Assembly (NCBI RefSeq): GCF_026000375.1
Contig: NZ_AP026708.1
Location: 1,552,501-1,616,500, forward strand
Direction: 5' to 3'
From: Pseudodesulfovibrio portus
Lineage (GTDB): Bacteria; Desulfobacterota; Desulfovibrionia; Desulfovibrionales; Desulfovibrionaceae
DNA length: 64,000 bases
Positions 1 to 7,935 of this stretch are shown piece after piece. Under the pieces are notes generated by a model. The model was not told the DNA's origin, did no database searches, and worked only from the letters and a program-made list of their open reading frames with translations. The position numbers were made by a program, and so were the translations under genes. Numbering within the stretch: position 1 is the first letter of the stretch; each line of letters begins with the position of its first letter.

Positions 1-53
1 AGCCAGGAAGGCGGAGTCCCCATGTGGGTATCCGAAATGACGGCGATTTTCAT
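1..53 (-). CDS. metallophosphoesterase (YfcE-like), 5' fragment only
   Basis: Only the first 17 codons lie in the window. They read MKIAVISDTHMGTPPSW, and the gene runs off the left edge. The opening beta strand followed by SDTH is the first metal-binding motif (D-x-H) of calcineurin-like phosphoesterases of the YfcE/MJ0936 type. It starts 16 bases after the mlaA stop on the same strand, so it may be the last gene of the mla transcript. No convincing ribosome-binding site is visible. The family call rests on one motif, so the substrate cannot be inferred. Confidence 0.6.
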   Translation of the reverse strand, partial: MKIAVISDTHMGTPPSW

Positions 54-68
54 TGCGGGGAAAGACCG

Positions 69-887
69 CTACTCGGTGACCTTCTTGGCCCGGTAGCGGA
101 TATATGCGTCGCGAACGGCCGCGTACTTGTCCACAGCACCCTCGGTCAAGGTCTCGTACTCGTTGCCATCGAGCTCCAGGGAGAGCGCGTTGACGTTCTT
201 GTAGGACTTGACGGCGATCATCTCCACGAGGGTCAGGTCGGCGTAGGTCAGGGGATCACAGAAGTAGTCGCCCACGAAACCGACGGTCTCGCGGATGGAA
301 CTGGGTCCCAGCAGGGGCCAGACCAGGTAAATGCCGTGACCGAACCCGGCCTTGCCCAGCGTCTGACCGAAGCCGTCGGCGGTGGGCCGTTCCGGTTCCC
401 AGTTATGGGGCATGTCGGCGGTGACGTCGCCCAGCCCGCCGAAGCCGAAAGCGGTGTTGGCAATGAACTTGGACACTTCCATGTAGGCGGCGTCGAACTT
501 GCCGGTCAGCACGTTGTTGACGAAGCGGACAGGGAAAAGCAGGTTGGTGAAGAAGTTGTTGACCCAGGTGCGGGGCTGTTCCGGAATGATCCAGGCATAC
601 CCGGAAGCCAGGGGCTTGAACAGGCCGTGGTACAGGCCGTCGTTGAAGAAGAACCAGGTCTTGTTCCAGTAGTACAGGGGATCGGCAATGGTCTCGATCT
701 CGCCGTACTCGTCGTCGAAATTGTCAAAATCCGCCTCGCCGCCAATCTGGCCGGAAGAGAACTGGGCGACCTGCACGGGCTCCGCCTGGGCGTTGGCCGC
801 AAAACAGGAACCCGCCGCTCCCAAAAGGAGAAAGACGGTCACCGCCACTGCTGCCAAACCACCGGACTTCTTATGTCTGATTCTCAC
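69..887 (-). CDS. mlaA: MlaA family outer-membrane phospholipid-transport protein
   Basis: This 272-aa protein matches the MlaA/VacJ family, which removes mislaid phospholipids from the outer leaflet of the outer membrane and passes them to periplasmic MlaC. The N-terminus is a basic stretch followed by a hydrophobic signal segment with a weak lipobox-like end (AAGSC). The body contains the family features DPLYYWNK near residue 68, a long WVNNFFTNLLFPVRFVNN segment, FGFGGLGDVT and the distal YLVWPLLGPSSIRETVG block. Its ATG overlaps the mlaC stop by 4 bases, so translation is probably coupled. MlaA is unlinked from the other mla genes in E. coli, but here it is the last mla gene of the operon. 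Confidence 0.92.
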   Translation of the reverse strand: MRIRHKKSGGLAAVAVTVFLLLGAAGSCFAANAQAEPVQVAQFSSGQIGGEADFDNFDDEYGEIETIADPLYYWNKTWFFFNDGLYHGLFKPLASGYAWIIPEQPRTWVNNFFTNLLFPVRFVNNVLTGKFDAAYMEVSKFIANTAFGFGGLGDVTADMPHNWEPERPTADGFGQTLGKAGFGHGIYLVWPLLGPSSIRETVGFVGDYFCDPLTYADLTLVEMIAVKSYKNVNALSLELDGNEYETLTEGAVDKYAAVRDAYIRYRAKKVTE

Positions 888-1519
888 GACGCCTGCTCTT
901 CTTCCTGCTGTTGTCGGTCGATAATTTCTATCCGCTCACGTATAAGCTGCAACAAATCCTCGGGAGTGCCCTTGCTCAGCACCTCCGAAAACTGACTGCG
1001 ATAATTCATCACCAGGCTGACGCCCTCGGCGACGATATCATAGATCATCCACTTATCCTGGATGATCCTCAAACGGAATTCAACTACAATTTTCTTGTCT
1101 TTGTCAATGATTTCCGTGAGAACTTTCGCTTTATCGTCCTGAACAGCCTCTTTCTTGTACAGGACTTCCTGTCCTTCGTAGGCGGGAATGCGCTTCAGGT
1201 AGGACCGTTCGAGCAGCTTGATGAAGGCCTCTGTCAGGTCGGTCCGCATCTGCGGAGTCATGGACAGCCAGGGTCTGCCCACTGCGTATTTGGTGACCAG
1301 GCCGAAATCGATGTACTGCTCGGCCACGGCCCGGAGCCGGGCGATGGCATCCTCGTGGTTCTCCGGACTCAGGATGTCCGGATCGGAAAGCATGGCGATC
1401 AGCTTCTCCGTCCCTTCCTGAACCCTCTCCATGGGAGATTGATCCGCCAGGACCGGCGATGCAGCGCTGGAAAAAATGCAGACCAGCAACAGGGATAACA
1501 GTACTCTTCTCACCAACAT
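884..1519 (-). CDS. mlaC: MlaC family periplasmic phospholipid-binding protein
   Basis: This 211-aa protein has a clear signal peptide (hydrophobic run to about residue 25, ending ASPVLA) followed by an MlaC/Ttg2D domain. MlaC shuttles phospholipid through the periplasm between MlaA and the inner-membrane MlaFED complex. The family pattern is visible: an N-terminal helix (VQEGTEKLIAML), the DFGLVTKYAVG segment and the C-terminal WMIYDIVAEGVSLVMNYRSQF block that lines the lipid pocket. It follows mlaD by 30 bases and overlaps mlaA by 4 bases. Gene order and size agree with an ordinary functional copy. Confidence 0.93.
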   Translation of the reverse strand: MLVRRVLLSLLLVCIFSSAASPVLADQSPMERVQEGTEKLIAMLSDPDILSPENHEDAIARLRAVAEQYIDFGLVTKYAVGRPWLSMTPQMRTDLTEAFIKLLERSYLKRIPAYEGQEVLYKKEAVQDDKAKVLTEIIDKDKKIVVEFRLRIIQDKWMIYDIVAEGVSLVMNYRSQFSEVLSKGTPEDLLQLIRERIEIIDRQQQEEEQAS

Positions 1520-1549
1520 ATCGGCCCCTCAACCAACGTATAGCCTTTA

Positions 1550-1996
1550 TTACACTTCGCCGAAGGCGAACTTGCTTATCAAATCTTCCAGGTCAATGGC
1601 AGGCTGGGTGTCGAACAAAGTGTCGCCCGGCTTGACCGGCTCTCCCAGGCCGCCCGGAATGATCTTCACATACTTGTCTCCGATCAATCCATTAGTTTTT
1701 ACGGCCGCGATGGCGTCGTCGGTAAGCTTCACCTTCTTGAGGAGCATCATGGACACTTCCGCCACGCCCCGCTCCTGATTCAGGTCGACCTCGCTGACAA
1801 AACCTATTTCCACGCCGAACATCTGGACAGGAGCGTTCGCCTTGAGGCCGGATATATCAGAAAAGTTGGCTTTGACAAGATAATATTTATCCGAAAACAA
1901 CTGGACGTTTCCCAGCTTGACGCTCATGTAGACCACAGCCAGCAGCCCCATGATGACAAAAATCCCCACAGCGGTCTCTTTCTTCATCTTCAGCAT
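1550..1996 (-). CDS. mlaD: MlaD family MCE-domain protein
   Basis: This 148-aa inner-membrane protein has one N-terminal transmembrane helix (about residues 9-27) and a single MCE domain. MlaD hexamers form the periplasmic ring of the MlaFEDB transporter and receive lipid from MlaC. The MCE signature is readable: YYLVKANFSDISGL, then a V..GV.IG.V segment and a GDKYVKI block. The C-terminal PGDTLFDTQPAIDLEDLI tail is typical of MlaD. It begins 3 bases after the mlaF stop. An in-frame ATG three codons downstream (1987) is an alternative start with little effect on the product. Confidence 0.93.
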   Translation of the reverse strand: MLKMKKETAVGIFVIMGLLAVVYMSVKLGNVQLFSDKYYLVKANFSDISGLKANAPVQMFGVEIGFVSEVDLNQERGVAEVSMMLLKKVKLTDDAIAAVKTNGLIGDKYVKIIPGGLGEPVKPGDTLFDTQPAIDLEDLISKFAFGEV

Positions 1997-1999
1997 CGC

Positions 2000-2845
2000 T
2001 TATCCTTTTCGGATCGTTGTTGTATCGCCGAGCATCGCCTTGCAGTCGATCTTGAACATGGACGGGTCCAGCGGCGGGAGGGTCAGCCTGGGGGCGTCCC
2101 TCTCCTCGGCCTTCCTGTCCAGGAAACGACGCAGGTACGGGTCTTCGGTCTTCTCCAACTCTTCGATGGTCCCCTGGTAGAGACACTTGCTCTCGCCCAG
2201 GATGACCACGTGGTCCGCCAGCCCGCGCATGCTCGCCAGGTCGTGGGTAACCACCACCATGGTCATATCGAAATGCCCCATCATCTCCAGGAGGAGCTGG
2301 TCCAGTTCGGCGGACAGGATCGGGTCCAGCCCGGATGTGGGCTCGTCGCAGAAAAGCACCTGCGGGTCCATGACCAGCGCCCGGGCCAACCCGGCGCGCT
2401 TGCGCATGCCGCCCGACAGTTCGTTGGGGTACAGTTCCAGGGCATGGCCCAGCCCCACCAACTCCAGCCGGTCCTGCACGATCTCCATGACCTGCGCCTC
2501 TTTCAGGCGGGTGTGCTCCCGCAACGGCAGGGCCACGTTGTCCTTGAGCCTGAGCGACCCGAGCAGCGCGCCGTCCTGGAAGAGCACGCCGGTGCGCTGC
2601 CGGATGCAGCGGGCATGGCGCTTGGGCATGGAGCTGATGTCGTGGCCGCCGATGAAAATCCTGCCTCCGATGGGGGCGTGCAGCTGGAGGATGTGCTTGA
2701 TCAGGGTGGACTTGCCGCAACCCGAACCGCCCACGACCATGGACAGCTTGCCGCTGGGAAACTCGATGTTCAGGCCTCTGACCACGGGCGTCCCGCCGTA
2801 TCCCACGGACAGGTTTTCCAGTCGTATGCTCGGCGCGGTGCTCAT
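2000..2845 (-). CDS. mlaF: MlaF, ATP-binding subunit of phospholipid ABC transporter
   Basis: This is a 281-aa ABC ATPase. The Walker A motif is GGSGCGKST near residue 37-45, the signature motif is LSGGMRKRAGLARAL, and Walker B is QVLFCDEPTSGLDP. The signature with MRKR rather than QRQR is characteristic of MlaF/Ttg2A. The protein energises lipid movement through MlaE. It sits between mlaE (10-base gap) and mlaD (3-base gap). The C-terminal extension after the ATPase core, about residues 235-281, is a little longer than in E. coli MlaF. No mlaB-like STAS gene is seen in this operon. Confidence 0.95.
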   Translation of the reverse strand: MSTAPSIRLENLSVGYGGTPVVRGLNIEFPSGKLSMVVGGSGCGKSTLIKHILQLHAPIGGRIFIGGHDISSMPKRHARCIRQRTGVLFQDGALLGSLRLKDNVALPLREHTRLKEAQVMEIVQDRLELVGLGHALELYPNELSGGMRKRAGLARALVMDPQVLFCDEPTSGLDPILSAELDQLLLEMMGHFDMTMVVVTHDLASMRGLADHVVILGESKCLYQGTIEELEKTEDPYLRRFLDRKAEERDAPRLTLPPLDPSMFKIDCKAMLGDTTTIRKG

Positions 2846-2855
2846 GAACTCTCCC

Positions 2856-3662
2856 CTACCACAAGAGCGACGTCAGGATGTAGTCCGCCGCCAGGATGAC
2901 CACGCAGGACTTGACCACCGCGTTGGTGGTGGACTGGCTCACGCCCTCCGGGCCCGCGTGGCCGGAACGGGTGTGGGTGTAATACCCTTCGAAACAGCAG
3001 ATGGTGCAGACCAGGAGGCCGAAGAAGATGGACTTGATGAAGCCGCCCTCGATATCGGCCCAATCCAGGGAGCTCTGCACCCGCGACCAGTACACGCCCG
3101 CGTTGGCCCCGAGGAGCTTGACGCCGGTCAGCCAGCCGCCCCACATGGCGATCAGGTCGAAAAAGGCGGTCAGGATGGGGAAGCTGATCAGGCTGGCGGC
3201 CAACTTGGGGGAAACCAGGTAACGGACGGGGTTGATGTCCATTATGGACAGGGCGTCGATCTGCTCGGAGATGCGCATGACCCCGATCTCGGCGGTCATG
3301 GCCGAACCCGCCCGGCCCGTAAGCATGATGGCCGTCAGCACGGGCCCCAGCTCGCGGACCATCGACAGCGCCACGCCGGTTCCCAGAAATCCGTCGGCAC
3401 CGAATATGGACAGGGCGAAATAGAGCTGCATGCCCATGACCATGCCCGTGAACAGGCCGATCAGGGCTATGACCGTCACCGACTGGACGCCGATGAAATA
3501 GACCTGTCGGATAATCTTGGGAAACTGCCCCCACCCGGCGAACACCAGGCGCGCAGCGTTGAGCAAAAAGAGTGCTTGGGCACCCAGTTCGTCTACGATT
3601 TCCCTGCACAGGCTGCAGGGAATGAGAACAGATGCCATCATCCCGCGTGTTTTATCCGCCAT
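2856..3662 (-). CDS. mlaE: MlaE, permease subunit of phospholipid ABC transporter
   Basis: This permease has the MlaE/YrbE fold: about five hydrophobic segments with conserved GMVMGMQLYFAL, MVRELGPVLTAIMLTGRAGSAMTAEIG and DALSIMDINPVRYLVSPK blocks. It forms the membrane core of the Mla transporter. I place the start at 3662 (268 aa, MADKTRG...) because GGAG lies six bases upstream. The longest reading frame begins at 3716, and 3641 or 3638 are also possible. It is the first gene of the mlaEFDCA operon, and a short perfect palindrome lies just upstream (3709-3731). Confidence 0.93.
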   Translation of the reverse strand: MADKTRGMMASVLIPCSLCREIVDELGAQALFLLNAARLVFAGWGQFPKIIRQVYFIGVQSVTVIALIGLFTGMVMGMQLYFALSIFGADGFLGTGVALSMVRELGPVLTAIMLTGRAGSAMTAEIGVMRISEQIDALSIMDINPVRYLVSPKLAASLISFPILTAFFDLIAMWGGWLTGVKLLGANAGVYWSRVQSSLDWADIEGGFIKSIFFGLLVCTICCFEGYYTHTRSGHAGPEGVSQSTTNAVVKSCVVILAADYILTSLLW

Positions 3663-3708
3663 CCGTGGCTCCGCGCCCGTCGGGCGCAGTTGTGGTGAGT
3701 CCAATGAA

Positions 3709-3731
3709 CGGTTCACATGTCCCGTGAACCG
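3709..3731. promoter_or_regulatory. 8-bp inverted repeat upstream of mlaE
   Basis: CGGTTCAC and GTGAACCG form a perfect inverted repeat with a 7-base spacer, about 50 bases upstream of the proposed mlaE start. Such a site could be an operator for a dimeric regulator or a small RNA hairpin. No regulator gene lies beside it, so the role is open. Confidence 0.35.
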
Positions 3732-3847
3732 GAATCTGCAAATCTGTAATGTCTACCCCTATCGAAGATACGCGAAAACGGCAAGACCATTACCCTTTTA
3801 CCGGTTAAAAACGTGACTTTTTCCTGCCGGATGCAGTCAGGTTCCCC

Positions 3848-4459
3848 TTATTTTTTGCCCTTTCCGTTCTTGCGAGTCCACCAATCCGGGTCCGGCCCCA
3901 GAAACCACCAATCCTTGTGATCGGTATTCTCTATAGCGTCGGCCAATTCACGGCCCCACTCCGTGCGCACCCGCTGCACCGCCGATTCCAGCCACTGGCC
4001 CGCATACTTGTTGCCCAGGTCGAACTCCTCCTTGAGGTTCAGGATGAAGTCCAGCTGGTCCGCGTCCTGTGCCAGCCGGGCCTCCAGGGTGGCGGTCTCC
4101 TCGAGTTCCGCCCAGTAGCCGAGGACGTCCTCCTCCAGGCCGGTGCCGCCGGTGGCGTGCTCAAGCGCCCGGGTGCGCTCGGACTTGTTGTAGATGCGGT
4201 TCACGTAGTTGAAATCCGAGGTCCGCGCCTCGTGCAGGTCGTGAAACAGGCACATGTAGGTGGTCCGGGCCACGTCCGCCCCGGCCATCAGGGCCAGCAC
4301 GTGCCCGATGACCGCCGTGCGGAAGGAGTGCTCGGCCACGTTCTCGCTGCCCGTGCCCAGGAACTGGTACCCGGTCCTCGGCGTCTTGCGCAGCATGCCG
4401 CACTCATTGAAAAAATCCACAATACGGGTCAGCCTGTCCCGCCCCTTCATGTCAGCCAT
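3848..4459 (-). CDS. HD domain hydrolase (YfbR/HDDC2-like nucleotidase)
   Basis: This 203-aa protein has the HD-phosphohydrolase motif set: NVAEHSFRTAVIGH supplies the first His, MCLFHDLHEARTSD the HD pair, and AQDADQLDFILN the distal Asp. The fold and spacing match the HD_3/YfbR-HDDC2 group, whose studied members are 5'-nucleotidases acting on deoxyribonucleoside monophosphates. The C-terminal DWWFLGPDPDWWT tail is unusual in its tryptophan content. I chose the ATG at 4459 because GGGGGAGG lies nine bases upstream. The longest frame would start at 4486. It stands alone, separated from mlaE by about 185 bases. Confidence 0.75.
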   Translation of the reverse strand: MADMKGRDRLTRIVDFFNECGMLRKTPRTGYQFLGTGSENVAEHSFRTAVIGHVLALMAGADVARTTYMCLFHDLHEARTSDFNYVNRIYNKSERTRALEHATGGTGLEEDVLGYWAELEETATLEARLAQDADQLDFILNLKEEFDLGNKYAGQWLESAVQRVRTEWGRELADAIENTDHKDWWFLGPDPDWWTRKNGKGKK

Positions 4460-4469
4460 GGATGAATGC

Positions 4470-4530
4470 CTCCCCCGGACCCCCATCCCCTCCTTTTCCT
4501 AAACTTTTTGTCGCCGCTTTGCGGAGGCTG
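4470..4530. repeat. partial copy of GC-rich intergenic repeat (family 2 flank)
   Basis: This stretch contains CCCCCATCCCCTCC, TTTTCCTAAACTTTTT and then a GCCGCTTTGCGG mini-hairpin. The same order of blocks, in reverse complement, flanks the long hairpin at 12545-12596 (AAATTTAGGAAAAGGAGG, then GGGGATGGGGGTCTGG) and the one at 20653-20713. Here only the flank is present and the long hairpin is missing, so this looks like a truncated copy. Confidence 0.55.
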
Positions 4531-4565
4531 TGCCAGCTTGGAGAGGGGGTCTACTTATTGGTGAA

Positions 4566-4763
4566 TTATTTGTCGGGGAAACGCTCGGTGCAGAGTTCTC
4601 CGGCAGCGCCCCAGTTTTCCTTGGGTATCTCGTCTATGAGGACCGTCACCGCCTCGGGGGCGCAGTCCAGGATGCGCACGGCCTCGCGAGTCAGGGTTTC
4701 CACGAAGTCGCGCTTCTTCTCCTTGCTGATGCCGGCCCAGGTCTGGACCTTGAGTATGGGCAT
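4566..4763 (-). CDS. 4-oxalocrotonate tautomerase-like protein
   Basis: This 65-aa protein begins MPILKVQTW, giving the N-terminal Pro (after Met removal) that is the catalytic base of the tautomerase superfamily. Its length is typical of the short 4-oxalocrotonate tautomerase group, which works as hexamers. An arginine is present in the first helix region (TREAVRIL) and the tail ends ERFPDK. It starts nine bases after the argJ stop and is probably co-transcribed with it. The substrate is unknown. A longer tautomerase at 56613 shares the PxENWG segment. Confidence 0.85.
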   Translation of the reverse strand: MPILKVQTWAGISKEKKRDFVETLTREAVRILDCAPEAVTVLIDEIPKENWGAAGELCTERFPDK

Positions 4764-4772
4764 GGCTCCCCC

Positions 4773-5954
4773 CTATGAGCGGTAATCCGCGTTGATGGAT
4801 ATGTATTCCCGGGTCAGGTCGCTGGCCAGGAGCATGGTGGAACCCGGCCCGTCGCCGACGTCCAGGTGGATGACGATGTCCCGCTCCTTCATGATCGGCC
4901 CCAGCAGGCCGTCCATGTCGCCCGGTTCCGGGGTGCCGTTCCTGAAGACCAGGACCCCGCCGATCTTGAGGACCAGGTCCTCGGCCTTGAAATCCGCACC
5001 CGAGTAGCCCGCCGCGCAGATGATCCGGCCCCAGTTGGGGTCCGAGCCGAAGAGCGCGGTCTTGACCAGGGGCGAATTGCCCACGGCCCGGGCCACCAGC
5101 TCGGCGTCCGCGTCGGTCCTGGCCCCGGACACCTGGATGAAGGCCACCTTGGTGCCGCCCTCGGCGTCCATGACGATCATGTAGGCCAGCTCCTCGAGCA
5201 CGGACAGCAGGTGCTTGCGCAGCAGCACGTAGTCCTCCTCGGTCTCGATGGCCACGCCGGACGCGCCGTTGGCCAGGGCCATGACGCAGTCGTTGGTGGA
5301 CATGTCGCCGTCCACGGTGACGCGGTTGATGGTCAGGTTCACGCAGTCGGCCAGCATGGTCTGCCACGCCTCGGCGGAGATGTCCGCGTCGCAGACGATG
5401 AAGGAGAGCATGGTGGCCATGTTCGGGGAGATCATGCCCGCGCCCTTGCACATGCCGAGCAGCCGCACCTCGCCGCCCTTGAGGGCGAAGGAGGCATCGG
5501 CCAGCTTGTGCACGGTGTCCGTGGTCATGATCGCCCTGGCCGTGTCCTCGGGACCGGCCTTGCCGAGGGACTCGCCCAGGCCGGGCATGGCCGCTTCCCA
5601 TTTGGCCATGTCGAACTGCGCGCCGATGACGCCCGTGGACGCCGGGAGCAGTTCGTCGGCCGGGACGCCCAGCGTCTTGGCGGCCAGGTTCAGGGTCTCC
5701 CGGCAGTTGGCGCGGCCCTGGTCGCCGGTGCAGGCGTTGGCCTGTCCCGAGTTGACCAGAAAACCGGACATCTTCCTGCCGTCGGCCAGCATCTCCCGGC
5801 ACTGGAGCACGGGCGCGGCCTGAAACTTGTTGGTGGTGAACACTCCGGCGGCCACGGCCGGGGTCTTGCTCACGATGGCCCCCAGGTCCAGCTTGCCGGG
5901 CTTCTTGAACGACGCGGCGACCGCGCCGAAGGCGTATCCTTTGGGTATATTCAT
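4773..5954 (-). CDS. argJ: bifunctional ornithine acetyltransferase / N-acetylglutamate synthase
   Basis: This 393-aa protein is ArgJ, which transfers the acetyl group from N-acetylornithine to glutamate in the cyclic arginine pathway, with or without an acetyl-CoA-dependent first step. It is self-cleaved before a Thr within the conserved SPNMATML segment (about residue 180), and that motif is intact. Other family blocks are VNSGQANACTG, ASTGVIG, MTTDT, VDGDMSTND and the SDPNWGRI segment in the C-terminal half. A good GGAGAAGG site precedes the ATG. Other arginine genes are not nearby. Confidence 0.95.
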   Translation of the reverse strand: MNIPKGYAFGAVAASFKKPGKLDLGAIVSKTPAVAAGVFTTNKFQAAPVLQCREMLADGRKMSGFLVNSGQANACTGDQGRANCRETLNLAAKTLGVPADELLPASTGVIGAQFDMAKWEAAMPGLGESLGKAGPEDTARAIMTTDTVHKLADASFALKGGEVRLLGMCKGAGMISPNMATMLSFIVCDADISAEAWQTMLADCVNLTINRVTVDGDMSTNDCVMALANGASGVAIETEEDYVLLRKHLLSVLEELAYMIVMDAEGGTKVAFIQVSGARTDADAELVARAVGNSPLVKTALFGSDPNWGRIICAAGYSGADFKAEDLVLKIGGVLVFRNGTPEPGDMDGLLGPIMKERDIVIHLDVGDGPGSTMLLASDLTREYISINADYRS

Positions 5955-6057
5955 GGTCCTTCTCCGAACAGGTTATTTCAATCGGGCTCTCTGCATACCC
6001 CAGAGTCGGCGCGGTGAAAAGGGGGAATCGGGTTGCCTCGCAAAGCCGCAAGGCGTA

Positions 6058-6804
6058 ATGGACACCCGAATGGAACCGCTCATCATCGCATTCGTTCTCG
6101 CCACGTTCCTGTTCTCGGCGTTCCTCAAGGGCACCGCAGGCCTCGGTTTCGCCACCACCTGCCTCGGCGTCATGGCCGGCTACCTCGACCTCAGGGTGGC
6201 CATTCCCCTGGTCATCATCCCGTCGCTCATGTCCAACGCCCTGGTCATGATCGAGGCGGGCGACTTCTTCCGCGTCCTCAAGATGTTCAGGGTCATGCTC
6301 GCGGCCACCATCCCCGGCCTGCTGCTCGGGCTGTGGATCCTGAGCGACGCCCACTCGGACATCCCCCGGGGGGTGCTCGGCATCGCCATGGTCATGTACG
6401 GGCTGTGGGGGCTGTGGGGGAAAACCGTCAGCATCGGGCACAACCCGCTCATCGCCACGGGCACCGGCTTCGTCACCGGCGTGGTCAACGGGTTGACCGG
6501 CTCCCAGATCATGCCGGTCCTGCCCTATCTCATGTCCCTGCCCATCACCAAGGACGAGCTCGTCCAGGCCATCAACACCTCGTTCACCTTCTCGAGCATC
6601 ATCATGCTCGCGGGCATGGGCAAGTTCGGCCTGCTGTCCGTGGACGTGGTGATCCTGTCCGTCGCGGGGATCATTCCGGTGGGGGTGGGCATCTGGCTCG
6701 GGGGCAAAGTCCGGCGCAGGCTGCCCGAAGCCGTCTTCCGGCGCGTGGTGCTCGTCCTGCTCTGCCTGCTCGGCCTGAGCCTGACAGGCCGGGCCTTCTT
6801 CTAG
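6058..6804 (+). CDS. TauE/SafE family membrane permease
   Basis: This 248-aa protein has about eight hydrophobic segments and the TauE/SafE (DUF81) repeat pattern, with the entry motif FLKGTAGLGFATTCLG and the second-half motif GFVTGVVNGLTGSQ. Family members are proposed exporters or importers of sulfonates, sulfite and related organic anions. In a sulfate reducer a sulfur oxyanion is plausible but unproven. The longest frame starts at 5827, but the upstream part overlaps argJ and its promoter, so I start at 6058. 6070 is an alternative. It is divergent from argJ. Confidence 0.8.
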   Translation: MDTRMEPLIIAFVLATFLFSAFLKGTAGLGFATTCLGVMAGYLDLRVAIPLVIIPSLMSNALVMIEAGDFFRVLKMFRVMLAATIPGLLLGLWILSDAHSDIPRGVLGIAMVMYGLWGLWGKTVSIGHNPLIATGTGFVTGVVNGLTGSQIMPVLPYLMSLPITKDELVQAINTSFTFSSIIMLAGMGKFGLLSVDVVILSVAGIIPVGVGIWLGGKVRRRLPEAVFRRVVLVLLCLLGLSLTGRAFF

Positions 6805-6885
6805 ACGATCCGTTCCCTATTTCTTGCAATCCGCCTGCCGCACGGGCATAGTTTGAAGAGAAAATCCGAAAACAAGGAGCCCCTC

Positions 6886-7362
6886 ATGCGCATACCGTGC
6901 CTTCGCCATATCATCGCGGCGCTGTTCGTCCTTACCATCGCCTGTCCGGCCGGAGCCGACGAGACCATGTGGACCGCCAAGGGCCAGAGGCTCTACGTGC
7001 CCGCGTACTCTCACGTCTACCAGGGAGCAAAGGGACGGCCCTACCAACTGGCCATCATGCTCTCCATCCGGAACGTGGACGAGGCCAATCCCATCACGAT
7101 CACGACGATCAAGTACTACGACGACCACGGTGCGCTGGTGAAGGACCACCTGACCGAGCCCATGGTCATCGCGCCCATGGCCACCCGCGAGGTCTACATC
7201 CGGGAACGCGACTCGTCGGGCGGGTCCGGGGCCAACTTCATCGTCAGCTGGGAGAGCCCCAAAGAGGTCCATGTCCCGGTCGTCCAGACGGTCATGATCG
7301 GCACCGCCTCCACCCAGGGCATCTCGTTCGTCTGCGACGGGGTGATCCTGGAAGAGAAATAG
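6886..7362 (+). CDS. DUF3124 family secreted protein
   Basis: This 158-aa protein has an N-terminal signal peptide (hydrophobic segment to about residue 20, ending CPAGADE). It is followed by a beta-rich domain matching DUF3124, with the blocks VPAYSHVY, LSIRN, KYYDDHGALV, MATREVYI, GSGANFIVSW and MIGT. AAGGAG lies six bases before the ATG at 6886, which sets the start over an upstream TTG. It probably acts in the periplasm, and no function is established. It converges with the amidase gene, with only 17 bases between the stops. Confidence 0.75.
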   Translation: MRIPCLRHIIAALFVLTIACPAGADETMWTAKGQRLYVPAYSHVYQGAKGRPYQLAIMLSIRNVDEANPITITTIKYYDDHGALVKDHLTEPMVIAPMATREVYIRERDSSGGSGANFIVSWESPKEVHVPVVQTVMIGTASTQGISFVCDGVILEEK

Positions 7363-7379
7363 CCGGACGCCGATCCGCC

Positions 7380-7865
7380 CTACCGCACCACGCCGAGCAG
7401 TCCGTTGATGGCCGCCATCACGGACTGCGCCTTGACCTCCGAACGCGAGCCCGAAAAGTTGTAGCGCCGCGCCCTGGTCTTGCCGGGCCATGCCCAGGCC
7501 ATCCAGACCGTGCCCACAGGTTTTTCCGGGGTGCCGCCGGTCGGACCGGCGATGCCGGAGATGGCAACGGAAACATGCGCGCCCGTGGCCTTGAGCACCC
7601 CCTCGGCCATGGCCAGGACAACGGGCTCGGACACCGCGCCGTGCTCGTCCAGCACCTCGGGCGGCACGCCCAGCAGCCGGGCCTTGACCTCGTTGGAATA
7701 GGCGACCACGGACCCGGCGAACCACTCGGAGCTGCCGGGGGTGTCGGTCAGGGTGGAGGCCAGCAGCCCGCCGGTGCAGGACTCGGCGGTTGCCAGCAGA
7801 TTTTCTTCCACGCGCAGGCACTCGCCCAGTTCGGCTACGGCCCGCGAAATAAGATGCATATCCAT
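7380..7865 (-). CDS. pncC: nicotinamide-nucleotide amidase (CinA C-terminal domain)
   Basis: This 161-aa protein is the stand-alone CinA C-terminal domain. It deamidates nicotinamide mononucleotide to nicotinate mononucleotide in NAD recycling. The signature LATAESCTGG (catalytic Ser region), GSVVAYSNEVK, VSVAISGIAGPTGG and KPVGTVWMA are all present. I start at the ATG at 7865 because GGAGG lies five bases upstream. The longer frame from 7913 adds 16 unconserved residues. The N-terminal MoaB-like half of full CinA is absent, as in E. coli PncC. Confidence 0.88.
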   Translation of the reverse strand: MDMHLISRAVAELGECLRVEENLLATAESCTGGLLASTLTDTPGSSEWFAGSVVAYSNEVKARLLGVPPEVLDEHGAVSEPVVLAMAEGVLKATGAHVSVAISGIAGPTGGTPEKPVGTVWMAWAWPGKTRARRYNFSGSRSEVKAQSVMAAINGLLGVVR

Positions 7866-7935
7866 ATGGTCCTCCAAAGGCATATCTACATGAACCCGGC
7901 GCGCTTTGTACACCCGCCGGGCGTCCTTAAACAGG

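Noticed and set aside
4555-6441. 628-codon minus-strand frame over argJ and the TauE gene
   Set aside because: It is a different frame of argJ and antisense to TauE. ArgJ has all family motifs in its own frame.
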